From Picochlorum sp. 'celeri' (Eukaryota > Chlorophyta > Trebouxiophyceae), in NCBI GenBank assembly GCA_010909725.1, contig JAACMV010000018.1:124001-188000 (forward strand): DNA of 64,000 nt, read 5' to 3'. The notes beneath the pieces are model-generated. The model saw only the letters and a program-made list of their open reading frames with translations, was not told the DNA's origin and searched no databases. This document shows positions 31,183 to 43,200 of the stretch, in pieces. Each line of letters begins with the position of its first letter. Within the stretch, counting starts at the first letter, position 1. Made by a program: the position numbers and the translations under genes.

Positions 31183-32234
31183 ATGGGCGTACAAATCTCT
31201 TTTTCTGCCCTGGCGGCAGTGTTGCTTCTTCTTCAGGGCGTATGCGCATCTGAAAGAGTTTTGATGCAAGATCCGGTGCGAAAGATGTGTGCTTTGTGAT
31301 GCATGGTAGTAAATCTGCGGAACGCGGCCAGTGTGCTGTCGAATCTAGCACGGCGTGCAAGAAGAGTGACCCCTGCGTTCTCATCCATTGACTCAATGTG
31401 CGTCATATATTGCAGTTATTGACCAATAATAATAACAATTTGCCCCTAAAGGAGGAAGATATGCCAGTCTGCCCCGACCAAGTTCCAGTCACAGAGACTG
31501 GTGTCCCAGGGGTGAGCGATAACCAGCGCCTGGAGATCAGCACTCAGAAAGGCAAGGCATTCAGGATTTTTGACTGCATCAACGATAAACCTGTTCCGTA
31601 TTCTGAGTATAATGCCAAAATCAGTGATATTAAGGGTGATTGGTGGGGAGAGATGTTTTATCAGGATGGGTTCCCCATCTTCAAGCTCAACTGGGCCGAC
31701 CCATACAATGACGACAAAGTATACTCAAGAACAATTATTAGTTTCAAGGAATTTGTTGAAGTGCCTTCTCCAGATGGTACAAGTGCTCCATGGGCCAGAT
31801 ATCCAATCATGAGTGACGATGGAACCAGACCAGGAGCATTCAAATTTGTAGAGAGAACTGAAACCAAGGGAGGACTTCCACCAGAGTCCTGTGGAGGACA
31901 ACGCCAGGTCCAGGTTCCATTTGAAGCATACTTTTACTTTTATCCTTGCAGGGAGGAAAAGAAGGAGGAACCAATGCCAGCACCAGAGCCAGAGCCAACT
32001 CCAGAGCCAGAACCTTCTCCAGAGCCATCTCCAGAACCAGAGCCATCTCCAGAGCCAGAGCCATCTCCAGAGCCAGAACCTTCTCCAGAGCCAGAGCCAA
32101 CTCCAGAACCAGAACCAGTAGAGGTGACCACAACTCCTGTTGACAGTATCTCATCCACCTCGACCGAATCATCAGCAAGTGCCCTCGTCTCCTCAGCCCT
32201 TGCCATGGCCACTCTTGTCATGATGGCAATGTAA
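31183..32234 (+). CDS. Secreted DUF3455 protein with PEPS repeat linker (copy B)
   Basis: Two exons, 31183-31275 and 31416-32234, with a 140-nt phase-0 intron, give 303 residues, the same length as copy A. Exon 1 is a signal peptide ([21 protein letters not shown]) plus a short pro-region. Exon 2 starts LLTNNNNN and carries a DUF3455-like domain: [22 protein letters not shown] and [12 protein letters not shown]. An almost pure PEPEPSPEP linker (~204-250) follows, then a Thr/Ser-rich stretch and a hydrophobic C-terminus ([18 protein letters not shown]) resembling a GPI signal. The alternating PE(P/S/T) linker is rigid and acidic and may be O-glycosylated. The protein is probably on the cell surface or wall. 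Confidence 0.75.
31978..32121 (+). repeat. Tandem 6/18-bp repeat encoding Pro-Glu-Pro-Ser
   Basis: Repeats of CCAGAGCCAGAGCCATCT and close variants, in frame within DUF3455 copy B. The regular 18-bp period suggests expansion by slippage, so repeat number may vary between strains. Confidence 0.85.
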
Positions 32235-32496
32235 GACAGGAACTGTACGTACCATTTGTCTTGAAATGTGAATTGCATATTCCTACATACAGTTGTAGAG
32301 TGTAACAATGCTTTGTCTTAAAAAAGTACGGTATCCATTATGGCATTGCCCAACATCAACAAGACAGCAGTTGAACCATCTGCCATGGAGAGAGCCTACC
32401 ATCTCATCTCAATGGCAGAGATTTCATGCCATTTGGTTGGTCATATGGGATGAGATTATATTGATATTTTAATTGATTTATCAAAAATAACATATC

Positions 32497-33819
32497 ATGA
32501 AGGTATCCAGCGCTGTGTCTGGACATTGGTCCAAGCCATGCCCCGTTGTCCAATGCCCAACCCTTGGACGTAGTAGGTTTGTTCAGGGGCGATACGCTCA
32601 ACATATGGTATCACATGCTTTTGATACTGATTCTGCTAGCCTCGTGTTCGAAGATGATGGTGGAGAGAGGATTCAAGTCCTCTCTGCAGATTATGGATTT
32701 CGATCTGGGGCTGGAAGACTGTATCAGGACGGTTACGGTGGAGTACCCAAATCGATCGTTGAACTTTCTATATCAAATTTCAAAAAGGAGCTTATTGCGC
32801 TGCGTCGATCGGTTCGGTTCGACGAATATAAACAAATTTCAGAAATGTACGAGGATGCATCCTGGTTCCGTCGACTGGGGTTTTCAGTCGGGAATTCGAT
32901 TCGCGAGGCTTTTGTGCGTCTTGATACATGGTTGGAAGATGAGAATATTTTGAGGGAACTGAAGCTTCCAAAGAACCCCGCCATTGACTCGCTGACCGAC
33001 GAACAGATTGCTGTGTTGGACAAGGTCAAACAGCTTCGTTTGGACGATGCCAAAGTGTCAAGGAGAGAAAAAGAGCGGGAGGACAAGGAGGGTAAAGTCG
33101 AGGCTCCCATGATTATTCGATTTGTGTATAATATTCTGTGCTGGACGCTGGATGTGCTGTATGAAGGGCGACCAATTCAAAGGTTTTGGTTCCTGGAGAC
33201 TGTTGCCAGAATGCCCTACTTTAGTTTTATTTCCATGCTGCATCTGTATGAATCTCTCGGATGGTGGCGCGCTGGTGCCGAGGTGAGAAAGGTTCACTTT
33301 GCAGAGGAGTGGAACGAATTGCATCATTTACAAATTATGGAGTCCCTGGGTGGAGACCAGCTCTGGGTGGATCGATTCATGGCAGAGCATGCTGCCATCT
33401 TTTACTATTGGGTCCTCATCATAATGTACAGTATTTCACCGTCATCCTCCTATGCGTTCTCTGAACTGGTGGAGAACCACGCCGTGGATACATACTCTGT
33501 ATTCGCAGAAGATAATGAGGATATTTTGAGAGAGATTCCTCCACCGCTTGTGGCGCTCAACTATTACAAATCAGGAGACTTGTACCTGTTTGATCAGCTG
33601 CAGGCGGGTTGGACGGGTCAAGAACCGAGAAGGCCATCATGCAATAATCTGTACGATGTGTTTGCGAATATTCGGGATGATGAGGTGGAGCATGTCAAGA
33701 CCATGCATGCGCTGAAAGAAGGTACTCTTGAGCTGGATCAGAGTCGGTTCAAAGATGCCAATAAGAAACTGGGGAGTTTGGCGATCAAGACATTGGAATC
33801 ATTCGATTTTGACGAGTAA
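32497..33819 (+). CDS. PTOX: Plastid terminal oxidase (PTOX / IMMUTANS)
   Basis: 440 residues, no intron. The N-terminal ~60 residues look like a transit peptide. The di-iron oxidase core has the expected ligand motifs: FLETVAR (Glu), EWNELHHL (Glu and His), SELVENHAVDTY (Glu), and RDDEVEHVKTM (Glu and His). This is the PTOX rather than mitochondrial AOX type, judged by the ENHAVDTY and DDEVEH contexts and by the longer C-terminal part including KSGDLYLFDQLQ. It oxidises plastoquinol with O2 at thylakoids, protecting against over-reduction and supporting carotenoid desaturation. An insert of ~85 charged residues between the transit peptide and core is longer than I would expect. Confidence 0.9.
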   Translation: MKVSSAVSGHWSKPCPVVQCPTLGRSRFVQGRYAQHMVSHAFDTDSASLVFEDDGGERIQVLSADYGFRSGAGRLYQDGYGGVPKSIVELSISNFKKELIALRRSVRFDEYKQISEMYEDASWFRRLGFSVGNSIREAFVRLDTWLEDENILRELKLPKNPAIDSLTDEQIAVLDKVKQLRLDDAKVSRREKEREDKEGKVEAPMIIRFVYNILCWTLDVLYEGRPIQRFWFLETVARMPYFSFISMLHLYESLGWWRAGAEVRKVHFAEEWNELHHLQIMESLGGDQLWVDRFMAEHAAIFYYWVLIIMYSISPSSSYAFSELVENHAVDTYSVFAEDNEDILREIPPPLVALNYYKSGDLYLFDQLQAGWTGQEPRRPSCNNLYDVFANIRDDEVEHVKTMHALKEGTLELDQSRFKDANKKLGSLAIKTLESFDFDE

Positions 33820-33909
33820 TAGTAATTCTACTCTAATCAGTAACCAACTATCATGACGAATGTATAAAGGAAAGATACGATGCCTGTGTATGTAAGTTCA
33901 AAAGTATTA

Positions 33910-34477
33910 TTATTCAATGTCGTCCTTCTCATCATCATCATTCCCCGCTGCAAACGACTTTATCACGTCAACTACGTTCTGATGTCCCCTATCAAGTGCT
34001 TCATCTACAGGCGTTCGCTCAAATTCATTCAGTTTACTGGGTTCAGCAGAGTTCTCCATCAATAGCCGCACCACCTCGTCATGTCCATTGACACAAGCCC
34101 AGTGAAGGGCACTATTTCCTTGGTTGTTACAGACGTCTACAGACTGCATGGATGCATTGAGTGAGTTTATCGACAGATACACCATCTCTGGATACAAAGA
34201 TACCTACCGCTCCCTTTTCTAATAGAATTTTGACTGGTTCCATGTGTCCATTCGCTGCTGCCATGTGCAATGCTGCATTACCAACACAGTTGGTCAAGGT
34301 CATTAATACGGTAGTGTGCCTTGAGAATTAGTGATACATTATTAATATACCTGTGGATCCGCTCTCATTTTGTGCATTGACGCTCGCTCCTGCTTCGATG
34401 CATGCCACCAGGTCTTCCACATCATTATACCGAGCACTGTCGATCAGAGCGTCTATAAGATCTTCTTCAGATGCCAT
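33910..34477 (-). CDS. Small ankyrin-repeat protein (YAR1-like)
   Basis: Three exons on the minus strand, 34351-34477, 34208-34272 and 33910-34143, joined in phases 1 and 0, give 141 residues. Splicing restores continuous ankyrin repeats: ...AGASVNAQNESGS-TALHMAAANGHMEPVKILLEKGA-SVDVCNNQGNSALHWACVNGHDEVVRLL. A variant repeat ERTPVDEALDRGHQNVV and an acidic tail DDDEKDDIE follow. The size, the NSALHWA context and the acidic C-terminus resemble yeast Yar1 and its plant relatives, which chaperone ribosomal protein Rps3. That role is an inference. The start is only 60 bp from the stop of the upstream same-strand MTO1 gene. Confidence 0.75.
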
Positions 34478-34537
34478 GATATTTTTATATTGTATTGGTG
34501 ACTGCTTTTTCTATTCTCATGGAAGCAATAAGAAGAA

Positions 34538-36721
34538 TCACTGCCCTGTCGACTGTTTTCTGAGATGCTGCATAATGAGGACCAGGGCTGCTGGGGTCAC
34601 CCCTGGGATGCGCTGCGCTTGAGCCAATGTGCTGGGTCGATACCTGGATAGCTTTTCTCTATCTTCGACAGACATTTGGAGTGCGGAGTAGTCCAGATCT
34701 GTGGGTATGTTGATGGATTCGTCGCTCCTGAGAGCGTCGATGAGGCTGGCTTGTCTCTGTATGTATGGACTGTAATACAAATCATGCAGTGCCGTGCTCA
34801 CGGCATTCATTGGACTACACTGCGCTGCATGGTCCAGAAATTTGTCAAGACTGGGTATCAAGGGTTGTAGACGGCCCTCATGCAACGCTGCTTGTCTAAT
34901 ATGCTCCAATGTGATGTGCGGTCTGGAAAGCATGGCTGTTGCTGATATGGTGCTTCCGTCTTGGGCTGTAGGAATGCCATGTTTGGCCCATACCGTCGAC
35001 GTCAATTGAATCATATCCATGGTATTCTGTAGAGAATTGAGCATATCTTTTCGCTTCTCCATAATTGAAGACAGTGTCGTCTCAGTTGATATCAGGCCTG
35101 CATCCATGGCTTTCTGTCGCAGCCTGAAATCTGCATTATCAGGTCGCAGGAGCAATCGAAATTCTGCTCGAGATGTCATCATGCGGTACGGTTCAGACGT
35201 TCCACGCATGATGAGATCATCTATTAGCACACCAATATAACTATCGGATCGAGAGAATGTCAGGGGCTTGTCGGGAATGGCAGCATTAGCGCCTGCAACC
35301 AGACCCTGAGCAGCAGCCTCCTCATACCCCGTTGTCCCATTGATCTGCCCAGCTAGATACAAGCCCTTTACGACTTTTGTCTCGAGTGTGCTATGCAATT
35401 GTCTTGGGTCTATATAATCATATTCTACTGAATACGCAGGAACTAACATGGCCGCATCCTGCAAACCAGGTATGGTTTGTAACAATATCTTTTGATCCTC
35501 AACCTCTAATCCGCATGAAATACCATTGGGATATATGACATTGCTATCCAATCCCTCCGGTTCCAGCCACACATGGTGCGTTCTGTTAGGAAATCGAGAT
35601 ACTTTTGTTTCTAATGATGGACAATACCTAGGCTCTATCGCTTTTCTCTGTCCCTCTGAATCCAGTTCATACTGCGCTCCCCTCCCTGATGCCATGCACG
35701 TTTTGATCCATGCCTCTGTATCCGCCGTCGTTCGTGTTCCATAGCACGGCCTCTGCTCAAGTGGAGGCCTCCAATGCGGTATATCGCCGTGTAAAAGAGA
35801 AAAGGGACACGGTTTCTCATCACTCTCTTGCTCTACACATGATGAAAAGTCAATTGTGGATGCATCTAGTCGTGGAGGCGTGCCTGTTTTCAGTCGACCG
35901 AGACGAAATCCGAGTCGATGAAATCTCTCCGCTAGTCTACTCGCTGATGTAGATGCTTCCATGTCGGAGTCACTCATAGATGTTTTGTGTCCCCTGGGTG
36001 ACGTCCCACTAGATATTCTCCCAGCATGTTTCTTGGTACTGCCCACATGAATGATACCATTCAGAAACGTCCCGGTCGTAATCACCACACTATCAGCTTC
36101 AATACGACGACCAGATCCAAGGACCACTCCTGTGATCCTTGACCCGCTCCCATCACCCGTCTGCTCCACCAACACATCAATGACGGTATCATCCAGGAGA
36201 GACAGAGGGGATGACATATTTCCATCATCAGCCAGCGTTTCTTGCATGTGCACTTTATAAATTTTTCGATCCATCTGTGCTCGAGGACCTCGCACAGCCG
36301 GTCCTTTCGACGCATTCAACATGCGAAACTGAATCCCTGATGCATCTGCAACCTTGCCCTGCAACACATCCATTCATATCAGGGATATCGAAGCATTGAT
36401 TCATCGCTTTCTAGATCAACAACACACCATCAAACCTCCCAAAGCATCAATCTCTCTAACAAGAATCCCCTTGGCAAGCCCACCGATACTTGGATTGCAG
36501 CTCATCTCGCCAATACCTGCCTCAGGCCTTGGAGTCACCAAAGTCACAGAAGCCCCCCTCCTCCTCGCAGCATCTGCAGCCTCACACCCAGCATGACCAC
36601 CCCCAACAACAACAATATGATGATGATACTGTCTTTCAGAGAGCCCAGTGATCGTATCCAGACTCCACCAGCTTCGACATGTGAGGACAATGTCCTTTGC
36701 CCTGCGAGAAGACACTCGCAT
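34538..36721 (-). CDS. MTO1: tRNA uridine 5-carboxymethylaminomethyl modification enzyme MnmG/MTO1
   Basis: Two exons on the minus strand, 36428-36721 and 34538-36358, with a ~69-nt phase-0 intron (GTGTGT...TTGCAG), give 704 residues. Exon 1 has a short presequence and the FAD-binding motif [20 protein letters not shown], then [12 protein letters not shown]. Exon 2 begins [15 protein letters not shown] and [12 protein letters not shown], then [11 protein letters not shown], and ends with the helical tRNA/partner-binding tail ([20 protein letters not shown]). With MnmE/MSS1 it installs the cmnm5 or taurinomethyl-type group at the tRNA wobble uridine in mitochondria or plastids. The exon join exactly restores the conserved DALGGLM-G segment. 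Confidence 0.93.
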
Positions 36722-37255
36722 CCTCTATTTCTGCGATACTATACCAGCATGAATTTCAAATTTCTATAGTAATACGGGGTAGCGAGTATCTGCCCAACGA
36801 GCGCATCAAGTATTTTTTGAATATTTAAACATGCATGCAAGTCACTCAGTGCCACTGAGTACTAGGCAGGCCTGATTGTTTTGGATACTTGCATTCATTC
36901 AGATGACGCAGATACTCATACCATTGTCTTTAGAATCACTGCCTAAGCCAGAAAGAAGAAGAAGGAGAAGGAGACAGAGTTCGAAACGAATGCATGATGC
37001 CTGGTACAATTGGCTTGAGCCATCAAGCAAGTCAGAACGTTGTTCTTTTTTAGAAACGTGAACCCACCGTCATGCTTTTAAAAGCACGTCTCTCCTCCCA
37101 TCACCTATTCTGAATTGGATGGTTTTGATATTGTAATCTGCACAGTATCGACATGCATGTGGATGGGGGTTGTATAGCAGTCGGACGAATTCCCATCCAA
37201 TCGAGAGGCGCTTGGCAAACAACAATAGTACCCTGTTAAGAGAACCCAAGATAGA
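36722..37255. other. Divergent promoter region, MTO1 / VPS13
   Basis: 534 bp. A purine-rich GAAGAAGAAGGAGAAGGAG tract lies near 36953-36973 and an AT-rich TTGAATATTTAAA near 36816-36828. No supported gene. Confidence 0.45.
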
Positions 37256-40200
37256 ATGTTTGAAGCTCAGATTGTCTATTACTTGAACGAATACCTGGGG
37301 ACGTATGTCCAAGGTATCGATAGAGACTCTTTGAAAGTGTCGATATACGCTGGGGATGTCGTGCTGCGGAATTTGCGATTGAAACAGGATGCGCTAGAGG
37401 ATTTGGATTTACCAGTGTCTGTGGAAGCTGGAATGCTGGGAAGTTTGACGCTGAAGGTTCCTTGGAATAATTTGGGGGGGACGCCAGTGGTTGCCGAGGT
37501 GAATCAGTTGTATTTGCTTGTCAGGCCTCGATCGGGGGACAAAGGTCATGGGGTGTCAGAGGATAGTTGGGATATGTTTGATGAAATGTATGAGAAGTCT
37601 CGGATGTCGAGGGTGGAGCGAAAGGAGAAGGCATGGGTGAAGGGCCTGGAGAGAATGAAGGTGCATGAGGATGGGCGTGGACAGCAAAAAGGTTTCCTCA
37701 AGGGCCTTATCGATACTGTGATCGGCAACTTGCAGATATCGATAAAAAATATTCATATTCGATATGAGGACGGAATCACACGGCCGGGACATGTGTTTTC
37801 GTGTGGGTTTACATTGAAACAATTGTCAGCCTTCACAGTAGATGGCCAAGGGAACAAGGCGTTTATTGCATCCAAAGTAATGGATGCGCTGAGGAAGTCG
37901 CTTGAGTTGGAGCGGATGTCTATTTATTTTGATTGTGATACAACCATGTGGTCTCCAGTGGAAACATGGGACGGTATGGATACTGATACATGGCGTGAAT
38001 GGTTCCAGCCTGATATTGAAAAGGACAATCTTGGCAGAAGGTATGTGCTATGTCCAGTGGATGGGAGGGCGTCGTATACGAGGCGATGGAAAGATATTGA
38101 TCAGGAAAAAGATGCGGCGACGGAGCTCTCAGTACATTTGGACACGGTATCTGTTTCTGTGTCAAGGGATCAGTACTGCAATTACTCACTCTTGTTGACA
38201 GAGATTTCTCAGTACACTGCTAGGTTGCCATACAGTGGATTTCGACCTCAGTGTAGACCCGAAGTTGGTATGAAGGCAAGATGCTGGTGGATGTATTTGC
38301 TTTATGTTCATAAACAAAATGCCGAGACTAGGAAATTCAAATGGGACCAGGTGATTCAAAGTGTCAAGCTACGATCCAAGTATATATCATTGTACAAGGT
38401 CATGCTGAAGATGGCGGACTTCAAGTCTAGAAAAGACGTCCTAGTTCCGGATGATGTGGAAGCATTGTACCAGAGAGATAAAAAGATTATACATGGGATG
38501 GAGAAGGAATTGAGCGAAGTAACCTTGTTGATGTTTCGTCGAGTGGCACGCTCGGAATATGCAGAGGAGCAAAAGAAGATCGCCGCAGAACAAGCTAAGA
38601 CGCAGCAGAGAGGCTGGATGGGGTGGCTCATGGGTGCTCCAGCACAGAATAATAATTCTAATCAGTCTAGTGATGGCGCCGCAAATCTGAGTTCGACAGA
38701 ATATCAGACTGTCCTTGAGGTGCTGAAGGAGCAGGAAGAGACGATGAGTCTCAAGTTTGAAACACCTTATACGTTATTGTCCAAATATGTTGTTCATGTG
38801 AGCAGTGTATCTTTGATTTTGGTTGGAGAATCACCAGATGATAGAGTGCTTGAAGGTTCCATGCAGAATATAGTAACAGAAGTTGTATCGTACCCTCAGA
38901 CGATGAGTCTTCGGGTGAATGTTGGTGGCATGGGTGTCGACTCTCCAAAGGGGCCATTCGTGAAGACTGGAAGGTCTATAGAGAATAAAGAAGAATTTGA
39001 GAGTGAAGCACTCGCTGTTTACTTCATTAGTAAGCCTCAGGACGGGAGGGCTGATGCTATTGTAAATGCAGAATTGGCTCCAAGTTTTGTGTACTATGAC
39101 CCCAAAGTTGTTGGGAATGTGGTGGACTTTTTCCAGCCGCCCGAGGAATTTGCCGTCCAAGATTTGGGAGAATTGTCATTGGCAGCTGCGTCACAGGTGG
39201 AAAGAGCGAAACAGATTGCAGCAGAGTATGCAGTTGCAGCATGGTCTGGCAAGCCAAGCCTAGAAATGAGTTTGGTTTTGAATGCTCCAAAAATCTCAAT
39301 TCCAGCAAAGGGCTCTAGGAAACAGCTTGCTCTCGATCTCGGATCCTTTATTATTCAATCAGATAATGATATCAAGAAAACTCTTCCAGAAAAGGAAAGA
39401 GCACTTTATGAGTGCATCAAGATCAAAGGTAGCAACCTTTCTGCATTTATGGCTGGTGATGTCGTGGATTGGGGGAGGCAAGAGAGCTTTAGTTCCAGGG
39501 CGTCATTGCTGGATCAATGCGCGCTTGATATGTCACTCCACATTGCTCGATACGCGGATGCTGAATACCCGATGATCAGAATTTTGTCATCAATCCCAAC
39601 CCTGCAATTTGCAATTGGCCCCTCTCTTGTTGGGCAATTGATGCAGGTTTTGGGTAATATTGCTCCTGAGCGAGAGAATCCTGATACCCTGCAAGAGCAT
39701 TCGGATATAATTGATCATTCATGGCTTGAAAGTGCAGAATGGAGGAGAAAATGCAAGATTTTACAGTGGGCATCTTTTCAGTCTAATGCATTTTGGAAAG
39801 AGTTTGACGTCGTTTTGTATCATTCAACACTGTACTGCATTGAAGAAAGTTCGCATGGTGCCATCTCACGGCAGTATACATTGAGAAATAACAGTGTCGT
39901 ATCGAAAATTCCTGAGGATATTCTCAGCATAAAGTTCGCCGTGGCAATACATGATTCTCCAGACAATGATTGGAAGGCGATTCTACGGGATGCAGGTTCA
40001 TGGGTGATGGAGTTCGATGATGAGGAGGATCTAGACACATTCGTTGAGGAAATCAACTCAAACTTACATAGAATTCGAGCCCTGGCGTCCGAACTAGATG
40101 TTGGAAAGTCGACAGAGGATGAAGAGGAAATCCAGGCGAGATCAATTGTGTACGTGCGAGCAGAGCTTGAAGAGCTGAAAGTTATTCTTGCTGGCAGAGG

Positions 40201-43200
40201 ACCGCTGTATTATGGTGAATACGACCAAAATGAGGAAGTTGATATAATATCTGTGAAAGCTTCTAAGGGTTTATTTGATTTTCATTACAGTCCAGATGAG
40301 ATGCAGTCTAATATTTCGTTAATGGCATTGGAAATAGAGGATATGATATGTGGCCCATCCTTGGAGGAGAAGTGTCTTGCGACAAGTTGTATAGATGGGA
40401 CGTCCGCTGATGCTAAAAACCTTGCAGACTTCAGACTGACAAAATTGTCTCCCGCAAACCCTTCTTATGATGGGATTCAGACACGGCTGTCGGCAAACTT
40501 AGATTCTTTGTACTTTTTCTGCAATCGCCCCACTATTGGCTGTCTTATGGCATTTGGATCTGAAGTGGCAGTGGCAGTAAGCTCCGAGGGATCTAGTGTA
40601 GACATGCCAGTCGAACAGAGCCTTGAAGATGTTGAAGGTGTTGTAGCAGAAAGTGTTTTGGTGTTTTGCCAAGACCCAGACACAACTTCATTTCTCCTGG
40701 ATGTGCGACTTCAAAGATTACAGCTTGTCCTCAATTATGAGGACTCAAATACGAAATTAGCAGAGGCGGATATTTCAGATTTTACTCTCAAATTTGAGAC
40801 AGTTTCAGATGGTAGAATGAAAATAGGTTCCAGTCTTGGCAATTTGAACCTGGTACGTTTTTCTATTGATGCAAGCATACAAAGCATATCTAATATTTCG
40901 TTTTATTATGCTCAGAATGATCTTACTCTTGGATTGAATAGCACCAACTCTCACATATGCGGCTTGCGAGACAACAAAGAGTCTTCTCTCATTTCGATTA
41001 ACTTTGAGATGTACCCAGCTCATGTGGATAGTGGACTAAATTGCCCAGATGGTCTTAGCGTGTCTTATTTGGAAGCTCATTTGAGCAAACTGAGGATTCT
41101 TTTCTTGTATAGATTCATTCAGCAATGCATCCAATACATTGTGTACATGCTGCAGTTTAGGCCAGAGGAGTTGGTGCTTGAAAATAGCAGAGGCAATGTC
41201 CCCAGCTTGCCAGATGAGCGGGCTGTAACCTCAGAGCAGCCTTTTGCTCTAGTGATGAAATTGTCAATGGATGCGCCGCTGATCATAATGCCTCGCTCTT
41301 CGACAAGTAGCAGTGGCGTCAAGGCAGACTTAGGAACTCTTACACTTGAGAATAGTATCAAGCGTGCAGAGACCGGAGAACTACTAGATGAATCGATCTT
41401 GAATCTCTCTGGTGTGACGTTGATGCCTTGCTCCGGAGAGGGGGAAGGTGCTTCACTCATTCAACTTTCTGATGAAGGTTGGACCATACAGTGGCAACGC
41501 CCTCTTGGGGAGGTAGATGATAAATGCATCCCAGATTTCGCGTTGGATATTACAATCCCCACTTTACAGGGTCATTTGTCTGATTTGGAGTACCAGAGCG
41601 TAACTACAATAGCATCCAGTAATATTAGTGAAGAAATAGATCTTCCACCTGGTGTGGAATCTATCCACAGGCACATGAATGAGATTGGCCCGGTTTCTTC
41701 CTTGACGAGTGATTTAGTAGAACATGCTCTCGTTTCTCCCAGAAAATCTCATGATGGTAGGAAGCCTGAGGGAATCAAGTTCCGATTGCATCTATGGATC
41801 AAACATCTGCAATTAGACATTTGCAATGAGATCGGAGCAGGCAGGAGAAATGATCTTGGCCAATTGCAGATCAACGATCTCGATGTATTATACACATCAT
41901 TCGCATGTGATGATACTTTGGTAGAATTGTCATTGCCCAAACTAGAGGTATCCGATCGGAGGTCCCATGTATCTCTAGAGCAATCACTTGTTATCAGTAG
42001 TGGACATCGAGCTTCATTTCTGATGCTCAGGTATTTGGCTGATGAGCGGGAAAAAGACTTGAAGATAATACTCCAGAAGCCAATGGTAATTTTGGAGCTT
42101 GGATTTTTACTTGAACTTGCAAGATTTTTCGTGCCTTCGTTCTCATTTGTCAAGTCGGACCCTTTGCCATTTTTCACACATGACTTGGTGCTCAAAGGTA
42201 AGTGGTTTCTTCATGGTTAAGCCTCGCATTGCTTTCAGTCAGTAATATTGTGTCTCCATACAGAAGGAAGTATGAATCTCCCTAATGATATATGGCTTTC
42301 TCCAGCTGTGAGAATTCTTGCTGATACTCAACCTGCAGAGTATATCATGGATGGACAGGGACATTCCATCTTCTTGCCACCTGTAAAAGACTTGTCAGAA
42401 GTTTCACCACTCATCATGGTGGGACCAAACAGCATTTTGAAAATGAGGAATGTTAAGATTTATAATTCCGAATCGCTCAATACGTGTCTCAAACTAGGTC
42501 CTGGTGCAAAAATTTTGCTCTCAAGAGAAGATGGCGTCGAGCTTTTTGATACAGCACAGGAGGGCAGGGATGACTCGGAAATTGATCTTGAAAAAGGGTA
42601 TAGAACTGAAGATATTCCCTCTCAAAAGTATAATCTCACTATCAGTGCGAGCAATGTGGGGGTCTATCTGCTAAAAGCAGGTGAACCAATAAGTCAGCAG
42701 AAATCATGTTCCAACGAGGTCAGCAGTGCAACAGCTCATACAATCAAGATCCAGGCGGACATATCCGCGCAAATGAATTTTGATGAGCATCAAATGCATG
42801 TGAAATCATCTATTGATGGACTAAGGGCCTCGCACAACAGAATAAGTAACTTAAAGGAACAGGCTGTCAGCAGATCAAACCTGGAGCTGGCAAGGCATAC
42901 AAAGCTCAAAGCGAAGAAAGAATCAGATATACTCCTACCCACGGGCATCAAATTTGATTTCAAGTCGGGGGACAAGGATATTGATATGACTCTGTCTATC
43001 TCGGAGGTTCACTATTACATTTCTCCTGGACTCTTGGAACTGGGGACAAAGTTGTGCAAGGAGGCTTTGGCTCCCTTGCAACAGCCTGGTCCTGATGCCG
43101 CTGCTTTTGCAGTTTCAAAATTCCAAAAGCTATGCACTGTCAAATGCAATGGATCTGAGAGGGTGTACAACGAGGCATTGCTGTTCGAGTCAGAGATGGT

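Noticed and set aside
31940..32308. Minus-strand Gly/Ser-rich ORF
   Set aside because: Mirror image of the PEPS repeat in DUF3455 copy B.
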